Assembly (NCBI GenBank): GCA_965247635.1
Contig: CBDFHJ010000008.1
Span: 186,001-250,000, forward strand
Reading direction: 5' to 3'
Source: CBDFHJ01 sp965247635
Lineage (GTDB): Bacteria > Chloroflexota > Dehalococcoidia > Lucifugimonadales > Australimonadaceae
DNA length: 64,000 nt
In this document: positions 50,736 through 60,107 of the stretch, in pieces
How the letters are laid out: each line of letters begins with the position of its first letter
Numbering within the stretch: position 1 is the first letter of the stretch
Notes under the pieces: generated by a model
What the model saw: the letters and a program-made list of their open reading frames with translations, nothing else
What the model was told of the DNA's origin: nothing
The model's database searches: none
Made by a program: the position numbers and the translations under genes

Positions 50736-50842
50736 CGCAACATCCCCGAGCTAGATCGTATCCAAGCCAACCGACGGATCAGCCCGTCACAGCTGGCCGA
50801 ATGGGTTCTGTCTAGATATTGAATCTGCACAACGTTCGCGCG

Positions 50843-52136
50843 TTACCACCCGCCGCTGGATCGTATCTCGTCCCACTCCTTACCGTGCATGAGCTCAGCC
50901 CACATCTCATACAAGCCCCGCTGGTTCTGCTCGGCGACTCCCTCGCTGACCAGACCATGCAGCATGAGCCCGTGCTCCCCCATCATATGCTGGCCATTCC
51001 GCTCCTCGTGGCCAACTCCTATGGTGTAGTTGTACGGGTAACGGCGGGCGATGGTGCCGCTACTGGCCTTCTGGGCATAGCTCCAAGCCTCCGCATCGTC
51101 CTTTTCGAGGATACCGGTGGGTCCGCTGTGGAGTATGGAGTAGTGCCGCCAAAGGTCTTTCACCTCGGGAGGGGCGTCTCTATCCACGTAATACCAGCGC
51201 CAGACCTCGATCTCCGCTGGTCCCTGCGGGTGCCAGACCGCCATTCCAAGCTGGGCACCGAAGGTCCCGTTTGGGAAGATGTGCCCACCGTTGCCAAGCA
51301 CTCGTGATTTCGCGACTGGCAGCTTCTGGCGCTTCTCGTACGACTCCTTCAAGTACTCGTCTATCACAGGGTTGTTTGGAAAGCTGGGTCTGTATGGGTA
51401 GTCTGAGAGGCGTAGTCCGGTCCTCCAGCCGGAGCCATGGTGCGAAACGCTCATGTAGACCTCTTGGTCAGGGTTCTCCCGACGCAGGCCGCGGCCCATG
51501 GTTCCGCCTGGAATGTTCCCAATCAAGTCCACGGAGCGGTGAGTGGGCCGGCCGTGGTAACTATCGCCGATGAAGTTCTCGGCGCCCCATTTCCAGTTCG
51601 ACCCCACCCTCCACTTATGGATACCGCCGACCACCTCCAGGTCAGACTCTGACCCATCGGGCTTATTCAAGAACACGCTCATATAGGGCTCTATATCGCC
51701 TACGTATTCCAGGAAGGGTGGTGCCTTCGGGTCCCACGTGGCCCAGATGGTCCCTTTGTAGTTCTCCATCTGCGCGACCTCTACCAACCCCCACTGGCGT
51801 TTGTCCAGCTCCTCCCGGTATGCGTCCTTGTACCGCGGCACGCCCACCAGGCTCCCATCACCCGCGTAGCCCCACCCGTTGGTACGGACACGTGAACACC
51901 GGCGTGTTGTCCCGGTCGCGGCTCAGGATCACCGACTCCTCCCCCATGCGCGAGACGAAGTAGTCGCCGGGCTTGCGGATCTGGTCCTCGTGACCCACGA
52001 AGAGCCAGCAACGGGCGAACACCCGCTCCTTCTCGATCTCGTAGAGCTCCTCGTCCACGAAGAGGTCCCGGCTCACCAGGCCCTTCCCGCCGATTACCAG
52101 TTCATGGCCTTTCCAGAGTCCTGTCTCTAGTGCCAT
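50843..52136 (-). pseudogene. Rieske oxygenase paralogue C, doubly broken
   Basis: It starts MALETGLWKGHELVIGGKG at 52136 (AGGAGG site) and follows the paralogues to LSRDRDNT, then jumps to PVFTCPY. Compared with paralogue B a 69-bp segment is missing, bounded by GTGTT direct repeats. This removes the CxH half of the Rieske cluster. A one-base insertion at about 51880 (CCCGTTGG instead of CCCGTGG) then shifts the frame, and the rest (from 51847) continues as GVPRYKDAYREELDKRQWG. The catalytic domain remains well conserved (GDSYHGRPTHRS). The gene cannot encode a working Rieske centre. Confidence 0.9.
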
Positions 52137-52234
52137 GCGGCCCTCCTGCTTGTGAAGCGCATCCCATTACGTAGGCGTGGAGCCCTTTGGTAATCGCTGG
52201 TGGCCCCTTCTTTATAAACGAAGGTGCAGGCCCC

Positions 52235-53251
52235 CTATTGGCGCCGCCTGGGAAACGCCGCGGGGACTTCCTCGATCGCACTCAAGGCGTCGAGCTGCGA
52301 TTGCTCCAGCGCGAGGTCCGCGGCCCCGGCGTTCTGCTCCAGCTCGGCGATGGTCTCGGCCCCAACGACCACGTTAGCCACCGTAGGCCGCGACATGACC
52401 CATGCGATGGCCAGCTGGGCCGGTGGGTGCCCCCACTCGTTCCCAAATGTTTCCATCTTCTCCGCCACGGCAAGCTGCGCTGGGGTAAAAGCCGCCACCT
52501 CGACACCCCCATACCGCTGCCGTCCGGCAACCTCTCGTTTGGTGGGCTCTAGACCCGCCAAGTAGCCTCCGCCCAGGGGAGCGAACGTGGTGAGATCGAC
52601 CCCGAAGTGCTGGGCCGCTGGCACCACGTCACGCTCAACGCTCCGGTTGGTGATGGTGTAGGAGACCTGGTGGGCCACTGGGCGGTCCATATTCAGCTTG
52701 TCCGCGGTCATCACCGTCTCGGCGAAGTGCCAAGCGGGATAGGTGCCCAAGGTGTAGTAGCGGATTTTGCCCTGCTGGATCAGGTCATCGAAGGCGCGGA
52801 GGGTGTGGCCGAGGTCCGTGCGGAAGTCGTGGTGGTGCGCGTTGTAGATGTCGATGTAGTCCGTCTGAAGGTCGCGAAGGCTCCGCTCCACCATGCGCAT
52901 GATGTTGATCCGATCAAGTCCGGTGGTATCCGGCTTGCCGTCGACGATGGGTTGGCCGTAGCGAGGCGTGACCTTGCTAACGATGATGACCTCATGGCGG
53001 CGGCCCTTTAGGGCTGCGCCTGTAAGCGCCTCCGCCGACTTGCGCTCCTGCCATGGAGGCGCCCCGGGGCGATCCCACCCGGGCCGATTGCCGTAGTCAT
53101 CGGAGCCGTCGATATAGTTAATCCCCAGGTCTATGGCACGGTGGACCAACCTGGCGACGTCCTTTTCCAAAGGCGCCATACCGAACGTGGCGGTGCCCAG
53201 GCCTATACGGGAGACCTGGAACCCTGACCGGCCAAGAAACGTGTATTCCAT
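52235..53251 (-). CDS. Aldo/keto reductase
   Basis: This 338-residue member of the aldo/keto reductase superfamily starts MEYTFLGRSGFQVSRIGLGT, with AGAAGGA 8 nt upstream. The catalytic residues are the Asp and Tyr in NYIDGSDDYGN, Lys in VIIVSKVTP and His in IDIYNAHHHD. It differs from the 757-1689 enzyme by an insertion around GWDRPGAPPWQERKS. It is placed between two Rieske paralogues on the same strand and may process their products, which is inference. Confidence 0.93.
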   Translation of the reverse strand: MEYTFLGRSGFQVSRIGLGTATFGMAPLEKDVARLVHRAIDLGINYIDGSDDYGNRPGWDRPGAPPWQERKSAEALTGAALKGRRHEVIIVSKVTPRYGQPIVDGKPDTTGLDRINIMRMVERSLRDLQTDYIDIYNAHHHDFRTDLGHTLRAFDDLIQQGKIRYYTLGTYPAWHFAETVMTADKLNMDRPVAHQVSYTITNRSVERDVVPAAQHFGVDLTTFAPLGGGYLAGLEPTKREVAGRQRYGGVEVAAFTPAQLAVAEKMETFGNEWGHPPAQLAIAWVMSRPTVANVVVGAETIAELEQNAGAADLALEQSQLDALSAIEEVPAAFPRRRQ

Positions 53252-53299
53252 TGTCGTGTCCTTCTACGTCGAGAATGGTCGAACCCAACAGGGCCGGGG

Positions 53300-54706
53300 C
53301 TAGGGCCACAGGCCTTTCACCCGTAGCTCGTCCCAGCTCTCCGCCTGCATCAGCTGCATCCAGAAGCGATAGGCACCCCGAGCGTTCTGCTCGGAAGGCG
53401 GCGCGCGCCGTGACCCTTCTCCGAGCCGTGTCACCGTCCCATTCGGGACCAGGCCAAACTCCTCCAGCACCGGATCGCCCTGCTTCTCAAGGCCCACGCC
53501 CTGCACGTAAGCGTAGGGATAGCGGCGGGCGATAACGCCCTTGCTGGCAGGGTGGGCGTAGTTCCAGTTCTCCATGTCGTCCTGCTCCGTCAGCCCTGCC
53601 GGTCCCGCGTAGCTGATGTCGTAGTGCCGCATGAGGTCCTTGGCCTCCTGCGGCGCGTCCCGGTAGGTGGTGTACCAGCGCCACACCTCGGTCTGGTCCG
53701 GACCGTTGGGGTTCCACACCGCTACGCGATTGCCCATGGTGGTGTTGGGGAAAATGCTTGCTCCACCCGGCTCCGCGGGGCTGGGGAGGCGCGCCATCTT
53801 TCCGAGCTGCTTCTGACGGCGCTCATAAGCATCGCGGAAGTACGCTTCAACGGCGGGAGCCTTGGGGTACGTCGGCGTGTACGGCAGGTTTTCTTTATTA
53901 ACCCTGAAGGTGAGCCGGCCCGACCCGTGGTGCGAGATGGTGAACCAGTACGACTCCCTCGCAACGTGGTCGTGGGTGTGTCTGCCCTGCTGGCCGCTGG
54001 AGCTGAGGGTCAGTAGGTCGACCGACCGATGGGTCGGGATGCCGTGATAGCCGTCCGTCAGGAAGTTCTCGTGTCCAAACTTCCAGTTCGACGGCAAGAT
54101 CCACTTCTGGACGCCCCTGACAACCTCGATGTCCGCCTCGCTCCCATCCGGCTTGGCGATGGCCTGCCCCAAGATGGGTTCTAGGTCGCCGATATACTCG
54201 CAGAACGATGGAGCCAAGGGGTCCCACGTGGCCCAGATAGTCCCTTTGTAGTTCTCCATCTAAGCGACCTCGACGAGGCCCCATTGCGACTTGTCCAGCT
54301 CTTCCCGGTACGCGTCCTTGTACCGCGGCACGCCCACCAGCGACCCATCGCCCGCGTAGCTCCACCCGTGGTACGGACACGTGAACACCAGCGTGTTCCC
54401 CTCGTCGTACCGGCACACCTTCATTCCCCGGTGCCGACACGAGTTCAGGAACACGTGAATCGTGTTGTCTCGGTCCCGGCTCAGGATGACCGACTCCTCC
54501 CCCATGCGCGAGACGAAGTAGTCGCCGGGCTTGCGCACCTGGTCCTCGAACCCCACGAACAGCCAGGCGCGGGCGAACACCCGCTCCTTCTCGATGGCGT
54601 ACAGCTCCTCGTCCACGAAGAGGCCCCGGCTCACCAGGCCTTTCTCTGGGTCCAGCAGCTCTACGCCCTTCCAAAGTCCGGTTCCCAGCGTGGCTTCTAT
54701 TGCCAT
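53300..54706 (-). pseudogene. Rieske oxygenase paralogue D with an in-frame amber stop
   Basis: From the ATG at 54706 (MAIEATLGTGLWKGVELLDP) the frame runs through intact Rieske ligands and WGLVEVA, then TAG (54260-54262), then continues MENYKGTIWATWDP to 53300. Paralogues have CAG (Gln) at this codon, so one C-to-T change explains the stop. All other motifs (GYHGIPTHRS, EQDDMENWNY) are intact over 468 residues, so the mutation is recent or the codon is suppressed. No second TAG-containing gene supports recoding. Confidence 0.85.
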
Positions 54707-54918
54707 TTCGTCTCCTCCAAAGGCACCCCACTTTCGCCCGAGCCGCTAACGCCGTCGAACCTACTCCTGGCCCACCGCGGTGTCAAGCAGGCGCAAGCGA
54801 TGAGGTAACGGCCTCAGCACTCTCAATCCGCACCACGGTGATATGATCGCCCCTTTAGCGCGGCTTGCAGCCGCTAGGAACGCTGCCGAGGTCTTTAGGT
54901 ACAAGGAAAGGGAAACGA

Positions 54919-55437
54919 ATGGACGTCTACAAGGCTTTGATGACCCGGCGAACGGTCCGAAGGTTCGCCCCAACGCCAGTCTCCGATGAGGCCCTCACCG
55001 GCATCCTTAACGCGGCACGCTGGGCGCCGAGCTCCCGCAATCAGCAGCCCTGGCATTTCGTCGTCGTCAGGAATAGGGAGACGTTGGCGGCGATAGGCGG
55101 CATCGCCGGCACCGGACGCTTCATCGCGGACGCACCGCTGGCTATCGCGATCGCCATGGACGGCGCCGATTCGCCTGAGCTGGACGCGGGCAGGACCTTG
55201 CAGCAGATGGAGATCATGGCCTGGTCTGAAGGCCTGGGCACCTGCTTCGTCACGCTGGCTGGGAACGAGCCCGCGCGGATTGGGAAACTGCTGGGAATAC
55301 CAAAGAGCATGGACCTGATAACGGTCATGCCGTTCGGCTATCGACCTGGGGGCTTCACGGGTCGCGGCGTTCCCCGCAAACCGCTCTCGGCGATTGCCCA
55401 CAGCGAAACGTTTGGCAACAACTACGGAGTGAATTAG
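54919..55437 (+). CDS. Nitroreductase family protein
   Basis: This 172-residue FMN-dependent oxidoreductase starts at the ATG at 54919 (MDVYKALMTRRTVRRFAPTP). A short open extension upstream is not used, and AAGGAAAGGG lies before the ATG. FMN-binding features are MTRRTVRRF, WAPSSRNQQPWHFVVV, LDAGRTLQQMEIMAWSEGLG and the C-terminal FGYRPGG...RGVPRKPL. It is shorter than the 46370-47002 paralogue. The substrate is unknown. The gene is divergent from Rieske paralogue D. Confidence 0.92.
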   Translation: MDVYKALMTRRTVRRFAPTPVSDEALTGILNAARWAPSSRNQQPWHFVVVRNRETLAAIGGIAGTGRFIADAPLAIAIAMDGADSPELDAGRTLQQMEIMAWSEGLGTCFVTLAGNEPARIGKLLGIPKSMDLITVMPFGYRPGGFTGRGVPRKPLSAIAHSETFGNNYGVN

Positions 55438-55533
55438 ACAGCAAGGCGTACCAAGCATTCGACTTCTCGATACAGACCGCTCTCCATTTCTGTATGGACC
55501 ACCACGATCATGAAGGGAGTCGCTGGAGGAACG

Positions 55534-56097
55534 ATGAGCCGCGAGACATACGAGGAGGCAATCGAGTTCTTCGTGAGCACCGTTGCCCAGGTGCCGGCGG
55601 ATAGTTGGTCGGAACCAGCGCTCGGCGTCTGGAACGTCAGGGACCTCGCCGGCCATGCGAGCAGGGCGATGCTCACCGTGGAGCAGTACGTGACAGAGGG
55701 CACTACCCGCGTGGGGTTTGGCACTGCGGACGATATCGCGGAGCGTGGCCGGGAGTGGGGTCGGCAACTAGGTAAGGACCCCATAGGAGCAGTACGCGAG
55801 ATTGCCAAAAGAGTACTGGAGCTGGTGAGAAGCCTGCCCGACGCCCACCCACTGGAGACCCCCGCCGGTCAAATTCCACTGATGCGCTACCTACCGACCC
55901 GAGTAACCGAGCTGACGATTCACACCATGGACCTGGCCGACGCGTTGGGGATCGCGGTGGAGCCGCCCGCCGAGTGCTTACGGGAGACCCTGTACTGCTT
56001 AGCGGGCTACGCGGTCCGCCGAAGTGTCGCCGTGGAGGTGGCGCTTGGGCTCACCGGACGCCAAGCGCTATCGCCGGGGTTCAGCGTCGTCTCTTAA
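55534..56097 (+). CDS. Maleylpyruvate isomerase/DinB-like protein
   Basis: This 187-residue four-helix-bundle protein starts at the ATG at 55534 (MSRETYEEAIEFFVSTVAQV) with GGAGGA 3 nt upstream. GVWNVRDLAGHASRAML carries the first metal His, and TRVTELTIHTMDLADALG carries the Glu and His of the HxxxE/H metal site of mycothiol-type maleylpyruvate isomerase N-terminal domains. The enzyme may isomerise a ring-cleavage product or transfer a thiol. The next gene on the other strand is a HAD hydrolase, whose stop is 10 bp away. Confidence 0.85.
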   Translation: MSRETYEEAIEFFVSTVAQVPADSWSEPALGVWNVRDLAGHASRAMLTVEQYVTEGTTRVGFGTADDIAERGREWGRQLGKDPIGAVREIAKRVLELVRSLPDAHPLETPAGQIPLMRYLPTRVTELTIHTMDLADALGIAVEPPAECLRETLYCLAGYAVRRSVAVEVALGLTGRQALSPGFSVVS

Positions 56098-56107
56098 TCG
56101 GCACTGA

Positions 56108-56836
56108 TCAGTCCGAGTTGAACCACCTCTCACTGAGCACGTTCAGTACCTCGGGGATTGTCGAGATTCGCAAGCCAGTCCATGACTTCGGATCCGGTCG
56201 TTCTCCGTAGAGATCGGGATCAGGGTACGGCACGACAATCATCACCGGGGTCATTCCGACTGATTGGGCAGCGTTCAGTTCGTTACTACCGCCATCTCCG
56301 ACGTAAAGACAGTCTTTCGCGGTTACGCTGAGCCGTTCGCAGGCCAACCTAAATATACGAGGGTCCGGTTTAGCCATGCCTACAGCGGCGGAAAGCACAG
56401 GCGCATCGATGTGCGCTGCCATCTCAGTTTCAGGCCATAGGTCCACATCTGTTGCAGAGCAATTACTTATGAGTCCACGGAGCTGACCCATTTCCTTGAT
56501 ACGTTTAAGCGTGTCGGCCACGCCTTGCCGGGGTCGTAATGACTGACGCCGATATTCAACATACTCTGCAGTAGCTTGAGTCAAAGCATCAGAAGAGAGT
56601 TTAAGTTTGAGGTGTTCGATCATTATCTGGAGCTGCGCTCCAATACTTGTAGTTACACCTGTACTTCGTTCATTCCTCGTACTCCGCCAACTTTCAAAGA
56701 ACTCTTCTTGGGACGTACCGAATAATTGAGCAATTCCTCGCAGCATGGAGGTAAAGCCATTTATATCTTCGTCGACTAGAGTGCCGAAAAGGTCAAAAAC
56801 AACGGCTGAGTACCACCTTGTGGTAGTGGTAGCCAT
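56108..56836 (-). CDS. HAD-superfamily hydrolase
   Basis: This 242-residue protein starts at the ATG at 56836 (MATTTTRWYSAVVFDLFGTL), with GAGGAGG 11 nt upstream. The long upstream frame has no credible composition and overlaps the next gene. HAD motif I is FDLFGTLVDE, motif II LISNCS, motif III the Lys of MAKPDPRIF and motif IV YVGDGGSNEL. DxFGT in motif I is typical of haloacid dehalogenase-type or REG-2-like phosphatases rather than DxDGT phosphatases. Its AT content is higher than its neighbours, suggesting a different history. Confidence 0.88.
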   Translation of the reverse strand: MATTTTRWYSAVVFDLFGTLVDEDINGFTSMLRGIAQLFGTSQEEFFESWRSTRNERSTGVTTSIGAQLQIMIEHLKLKLSSDALTQATAEYVEYRRQSLRPRQGVADTLKRIKEMGQLRGLISNCSATDVDLWPETEMAAHIDAPVLSAAVGMAKPDPRIFRLACERLSVTAKDCLYVGDGGSNELNAAQSVGMTPVMIVVPYPDPDLYGERPDPKSWTGLRISTIPEVLNVLSERWFNSD

Positions 56837-56904
56837 ATTAAAGTTGTCCTCCTCGTCCAGCCGTGCCAACGACTCGCATGCCTCTGAAACTACATCCCCC
56901 TGCC

Positions 56905-57522
56905 CTACACGCCCAAGAACGCCTTGATGTGAGGCGCCACCTGGTCCGGCATATCGCGGACGAAGAAGTGACTGTCGGTGTCTATCGTCACCAGTCGCGC
57001 GTCGGGCAGCAGCCGCGCCAGGTACTCGCCGGCGGCCAGCGGCGCCACGGAATCGCGCGTGCCGAAGATGAGCAGGCACGGCATGGGCAGGTTGGCAACG
57101 CGCTTGGTGAGGTCGGTGCGGTCGTCGGTGAGCCAGTCCGGGTTGTTCGGAGACTCTCGCCGGTACTCCTCGCGCCACTCCGCTGGGTTGAACCTGCTCA
57201 TCGACACGCCGCCCGACGTCCCGGTCAGCACCAGGTGCCGGACCAAGCTGTGCTTGCGCAACGCCAGCTGCATCGCGATCCCGCCGCCCATGGACTGCGC
57301 CAGGATGTCCACTGGGCGGTCGATGTACGTCTCGATCCAGTTGGTGAGGTCCGCCAACGACGCCAGCTTTGGGTCGGGCGGGTTACCGCCGAAGCCGGGG
57401 TAGTCGAACGCCACGTGCTCCACGGAGAGCGACAGGCGGTCGATGACCGGCTGCCAGAAGCGTGCGACGCCGCTGGCGCCGGGCAAGAAGAGCACACGTT
57501 CCGCTTTCGACTCGCTCACCAT
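56905..57522 (-). CDS. Alpha/beta hydrolase
   Basis: This 205-residue alpha/beta hydrolase starts at the ATG at 57522 (MVSESKAERVLFLPGASG). The open frame extends upstream, but that extension lacks typical composition. The nucleophile is Ser in ILAQSMGGGIAM, the acid is Asp in IFGTRDSVAPL and the His is in TDSHFFVRDMP, so the triad is complete. FDYPGFGGNPPD is the typical loop after strand 4. The protein is short for the fold (usually 250-280 residues), with a small cap region. Confidence 0.85.
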   Translation of the reverse strand: MVSESKAERVLFLPGASGVARFWQPVIDRLSLSVEHVAFDYPGFGGNPPDPKLASLADLTNWIETYIDRPVDILAQSMGGGIAMQLALRKHSLVRHLVLTGTSGGVSMSRFNPAEWREEYRRESPNNPDWLTDDRTDLTKRVANLPMPCLLIFGTRDSVAPLAAGEYLARLLPDARLVTIDTDSHFFVRDMPDQVAPHIKAFLGV

Positions 57523-57703
57523 GGCGGGCATCCTACCATAACTAAGAAGTCTGGCGACGATGCGCTCCGTAGATGCTGGAAGCGTGTACGGCCTACCATC
57601 CAACGGTGCCTTTCCCCCTTGACTCCGCAGTGGGCTACGCCACACTGTAAGGCGCTGGAAGCCCCTCACCGTAAAGTGGACCAAGTACCGTTCCAGGCTA
57701 AGG

Positions 57704-58480
57704 ATGAGTGCCAGTGCCATGGACGTAACCCCCAAGGTCCTTATCGTAGACGACGAGTGGCGATCGTCCATCGTGGCGACCGTCCGGCGGCGCTTGGAAC
57801 GTGAGGGGTGGGCCACGGCCGTTGTCCAACCAGGCGAGGGAGCCCTTACAGGGGACGAATTCGAGGCAGCTGCGCTCTACACCATTGGCGAGGAGCGACC
57901 GGATGCAGTGCTGCTCGACGTCCGCTTTGGAGAGCATCGAGACGACCGATTCAAAGGCCTCGGCATCCTTCGCAACATCCTAGAACGTCACCCTACGCTA
58001 CCCGTTCTGATGTTTACGCAGTACGCCAGCGGTCCCGAGCGCGAGACGGCTGCCGCGGGCACGCTGAAGTGGGATGCCCGCGTCGACTTCATTGACAAGC
58101 TAGCCAGCCCGGACGAGGTGGTCCTGCGGCTGCGCCGGCTCATCGGCACGACACCGAAGAGCATCCAGTTTGGGCGGGACATCGCCGTGGACCTTGCGAC
58201 GAACCAGGTGTACGTAAGCAACGGCGATGACCTCACCCAGGTGAACGAGATTCAAGGGATGAAGTTCGAGATCTTTCGCGAGTTGGCGACGGCCTGGTAT
58301 CGAAGCCCCGGCGAGCTCGTCCTCTTCAGCAGGTTGGAGCGATACTCTGAAGGCGAAGACGCCCGGGCCTCCCTTCGCGTGCGGATACGGGAGATCAAGG
58401 ACGCCCTCGGACAGGCACTGGGGGTCCGGTTTGGGCCCACCGACCTTATCGTCAACGGGACTCGCAGGCACTCGCCTTAA
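57704..58480 (+). CDS. Response regulator, receiver plus C-terminal winged-helix-like domain
   Basis: This 258-residue protein begins MSASAMDVTPKVLIVDDEWR. The receiver domain has the acidic pair in IVDDEW, the phospho-Asp in AVLLDVRFGEHRDD and the Lys in VDFIDKLASPDEVV. It contains an insertion (QPGEGALTGDEFEAAALYTI) not usual in receivers. The C-terminal part (KFEIFRELATAWYRSPGELV through VRIREIKDALGQALG) looks like an OmpR-type winged helix. No kinase is nearby. A 1545-bp IS lies 28 bp after the stop. Confidence 0.85.
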   Translation: MSASAMDVTPKVLIVDDEWRSSIVATVRRRLEREGWATAVVQPGEGALTGDEFEAAALYTIGEERPDAVLLDVRFGEHRDDRFKGLGILRNILERHPTLPVLMFTQYASGPERETAAAGTLKWDARVDFIDKLASPDEVVLRLRRLIGTTPKSIQFGRDIAVDLATNQVYVSNGDDLTQVNEIQGMKFEIFRELATAWYRSPGELVLFSRLERYSEGEDARASLRVRIREIKDALGQALGVRFGPTDLIVNGTRRHSP

Positions 58481-58619
58481 ACAACGCCTGGCCTAGAATC
58501 GATAGGTGTGTAGACCGTCAGCGATAATGGGACACATATAAGGGTAGGAAAACCCGAGAGTCGGAGGGTGGTGTGAGCTCCTGAAATGAGGGTAGAGCTA
58601 CCCACAGAAAGGAGCAGAT

Positions 58620-59027
58620 GTGTCTCAATTAGAAGTAAGCAAAGCAGAGGCCGCCGAGGAACGAAGCGAGCAGACCAGGTCTTTCGTCCGCACAGTGAAG
58701 GCGGCTGCCCGACGTAAGTACACCCCCGAAGAGAAGATCCGAATTGTTCTGGAGGGCTTCCGCCGCGAGGTCACAGTCAACGACCTGTGCCGGCGGGAGG
58801 GGATCAAGCCCCACTCCTACTACTCGTGGACCAAAGAGTTCATGGAGGCGGGCAAGGAGAGGTTGACCCGTGACTCGGTTCGGGACGCCACTCAGCATGA
58901 GGTAGGGCAACTCAAGCGAGAGAACGGGGAACTCAAGGAGCTAGTGGCCGATCTGTCGCTGGAGGCGTACCGTCTCAAAAAAACGGCCATCCCCATGCCC
59001 CAGGACGCCACCGGTACCAGCGGATGA
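58620..59027 (+). CDS. IS3-like transposase OrfA (copy 4)
   Basis: This 135-residue protein is identical to that of copy 3 and starts at a GTG. It contains the HTH_Tnp_1 domain and the A7 run before the ATGA overlap with orfB. Confidence 0.94.
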   Translation: MSQLEVSKAEAAEERSEQTRSFVRTVKAAARRKYTPEEKIRIVLEGFRREVTVNDLCRREGIKPHSYYSWTKEFMEAGKERLTRDSVRDATQHEVGQLKRENGELKELVADLSLEAYRLKKTAIPMPQDATGTSG

Positions 59028-60010
59028 GCGCCCCGGAGAAGGCAGAGGTAGTTACCAAAGTATCCTCGTCTCCCCTCCCCAAGCGAAAGGTCCTCAGAGA
59101 GCTGGGCATCCCTAAGAGCACCTACTACCGGTGGCTCAGACGCCAAGACCAACAAGGACTTGAGGACCGACCAGGAGGCGATCAGCCACCATGGAACCGT
59201 CTTACTATTCAGGAAGAACGCTCAGTCCTGTTATCAGCCAGGGAGATGCCAGAGCTGAGCTGCCGTCAGCTGGCCGCGGGGATCACCGACAACCAGGGCT
59301 TCTCAGTCTCAGAGTCCAGCGTCTACCGTATCCTGGGCAGGGAGGGCCTAGTGAAGAGGCCTGAGATGCGGTTGGCCACGGGGAAGGAGTACCACCGCAA
59401 GACCACAGGACCTCACCAGATGTGGGCCACCGATGCCTCATACTTCAGGGTGGTTGGGTGGGGCTACTACTACCTGGTCACCGTTATGGACGACTACTCC
59501 CGCTTCATCCTGGCTCACAGGCTTCAGCAAGATATGACGGCCGACTCCTTCATCGAGGTGGTCCAGGATGCTGTGGACACGACCAGCATGGACCAAGTTC
59601 CAGTCACAGACCGCACCAGGCTGCTGAGTGACAACGGTCCAGGCTATGTCTCAAGAGCATTCAGGGACTACCTGGGGATGGTTGGCATCAAGCACATCCT
59701 AGCAACTCCTTTCCACCCTCAGACCAACGGGAAGCTGGAGCGCTACCACCAGACCATCAAACGGGACGTCAACCAGGTGCCTTATGAGTTGCCCGCCGAC
59801 CTTGAGGCTGCTATCGCGGCCTTCGTCAGCTACTACAACTACCGGCGCTATCACAAGGCTCTGGGCAACGTGACACCATCAGACGTGCTCAAGGGAAGAC
59901 GGCAAGAGATCCTACAACGCAGGAAGGAGGTGAAGGCTCAAACCACCGAACGGCGACGACGCTACAACAGGGCCCTCAGGGAGCTCGCCAGACCTCCATC
60001 CAGCCCCTGA
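59024..60010 (+). CDS. IS3-like transposase OrfB (copy 4)
   Basis: This 328-residue integrase-core protein is intact and differs from copy 3 by a few residues (ATGKEYHRKTTG). Catalytic acidic residues are present. Confidence 0.95.
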   Translation: MSAPEKAEVVTKVSSSPLPKRKVLRELGIPKSTYYRWLRRQDQQGLEDRPGGDQPPWNRLTIQEERSVLLSAREMPELSCRQLAAGITDNQGFSVSESSVYRILGREGLVKRPEMRLATGKEYHRKTTGPHQMWATDASYFRVVGWGYYYLVTVMDDYSRFILAHRLQQDMTADSFIEVVQDAVDTTSMDQVPVTDRTRLLSDNGPGYVSRAFRDYLGMVGIKHILATPFHPQTNGKLERYHQTIKRDVNQVPYELPADLEAAIAAFVSYYNYRRYHKALGNVTPSDVLKGRRQEILQRRKEVKAQTTERRRRYNRALRELARPPSSP

Positions 60011-60107
60011 TCTCTCGGCTCCCAATGTGTCCCACTTTTGCTGGTTGCTAACACGATAGGTGGAGACCACCTTTGCGGCGGACCGCGCCTCAGCTAAACT
60101 GGTCGCC

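Larger units (their letters stand above)
58509..60053 (+). mobile_element. 1545-bp IS3-like element, copy 4, with 9-bp target duplication
   Basis: It runs from TGTAGACCGTCAGCGATAAT to TTGCTGGTTGCTAACA. CGATAGGTG occurs at 58500-58508 and 60054-60062, a clean 9-bp target duplication. Both transposase frames are intact. This copy defines the ends of the element. Confidence 0.97.

Noticed and set aside
49524..50822. 432-codon plus-strand frame opposite Rieske paralogue B
   Set aside because: Similar shadows appear opposite each Rieske paralogue because the coding strand is conserved. There is no start signal.
54260..54262. Pyrrolysine or other recoding of the TAG in Rieske paralogue D
   Set aside because: The paralogues have CAG there, the residue is not catalytic, and no other conserved gene in the window is interrupted by TAG.
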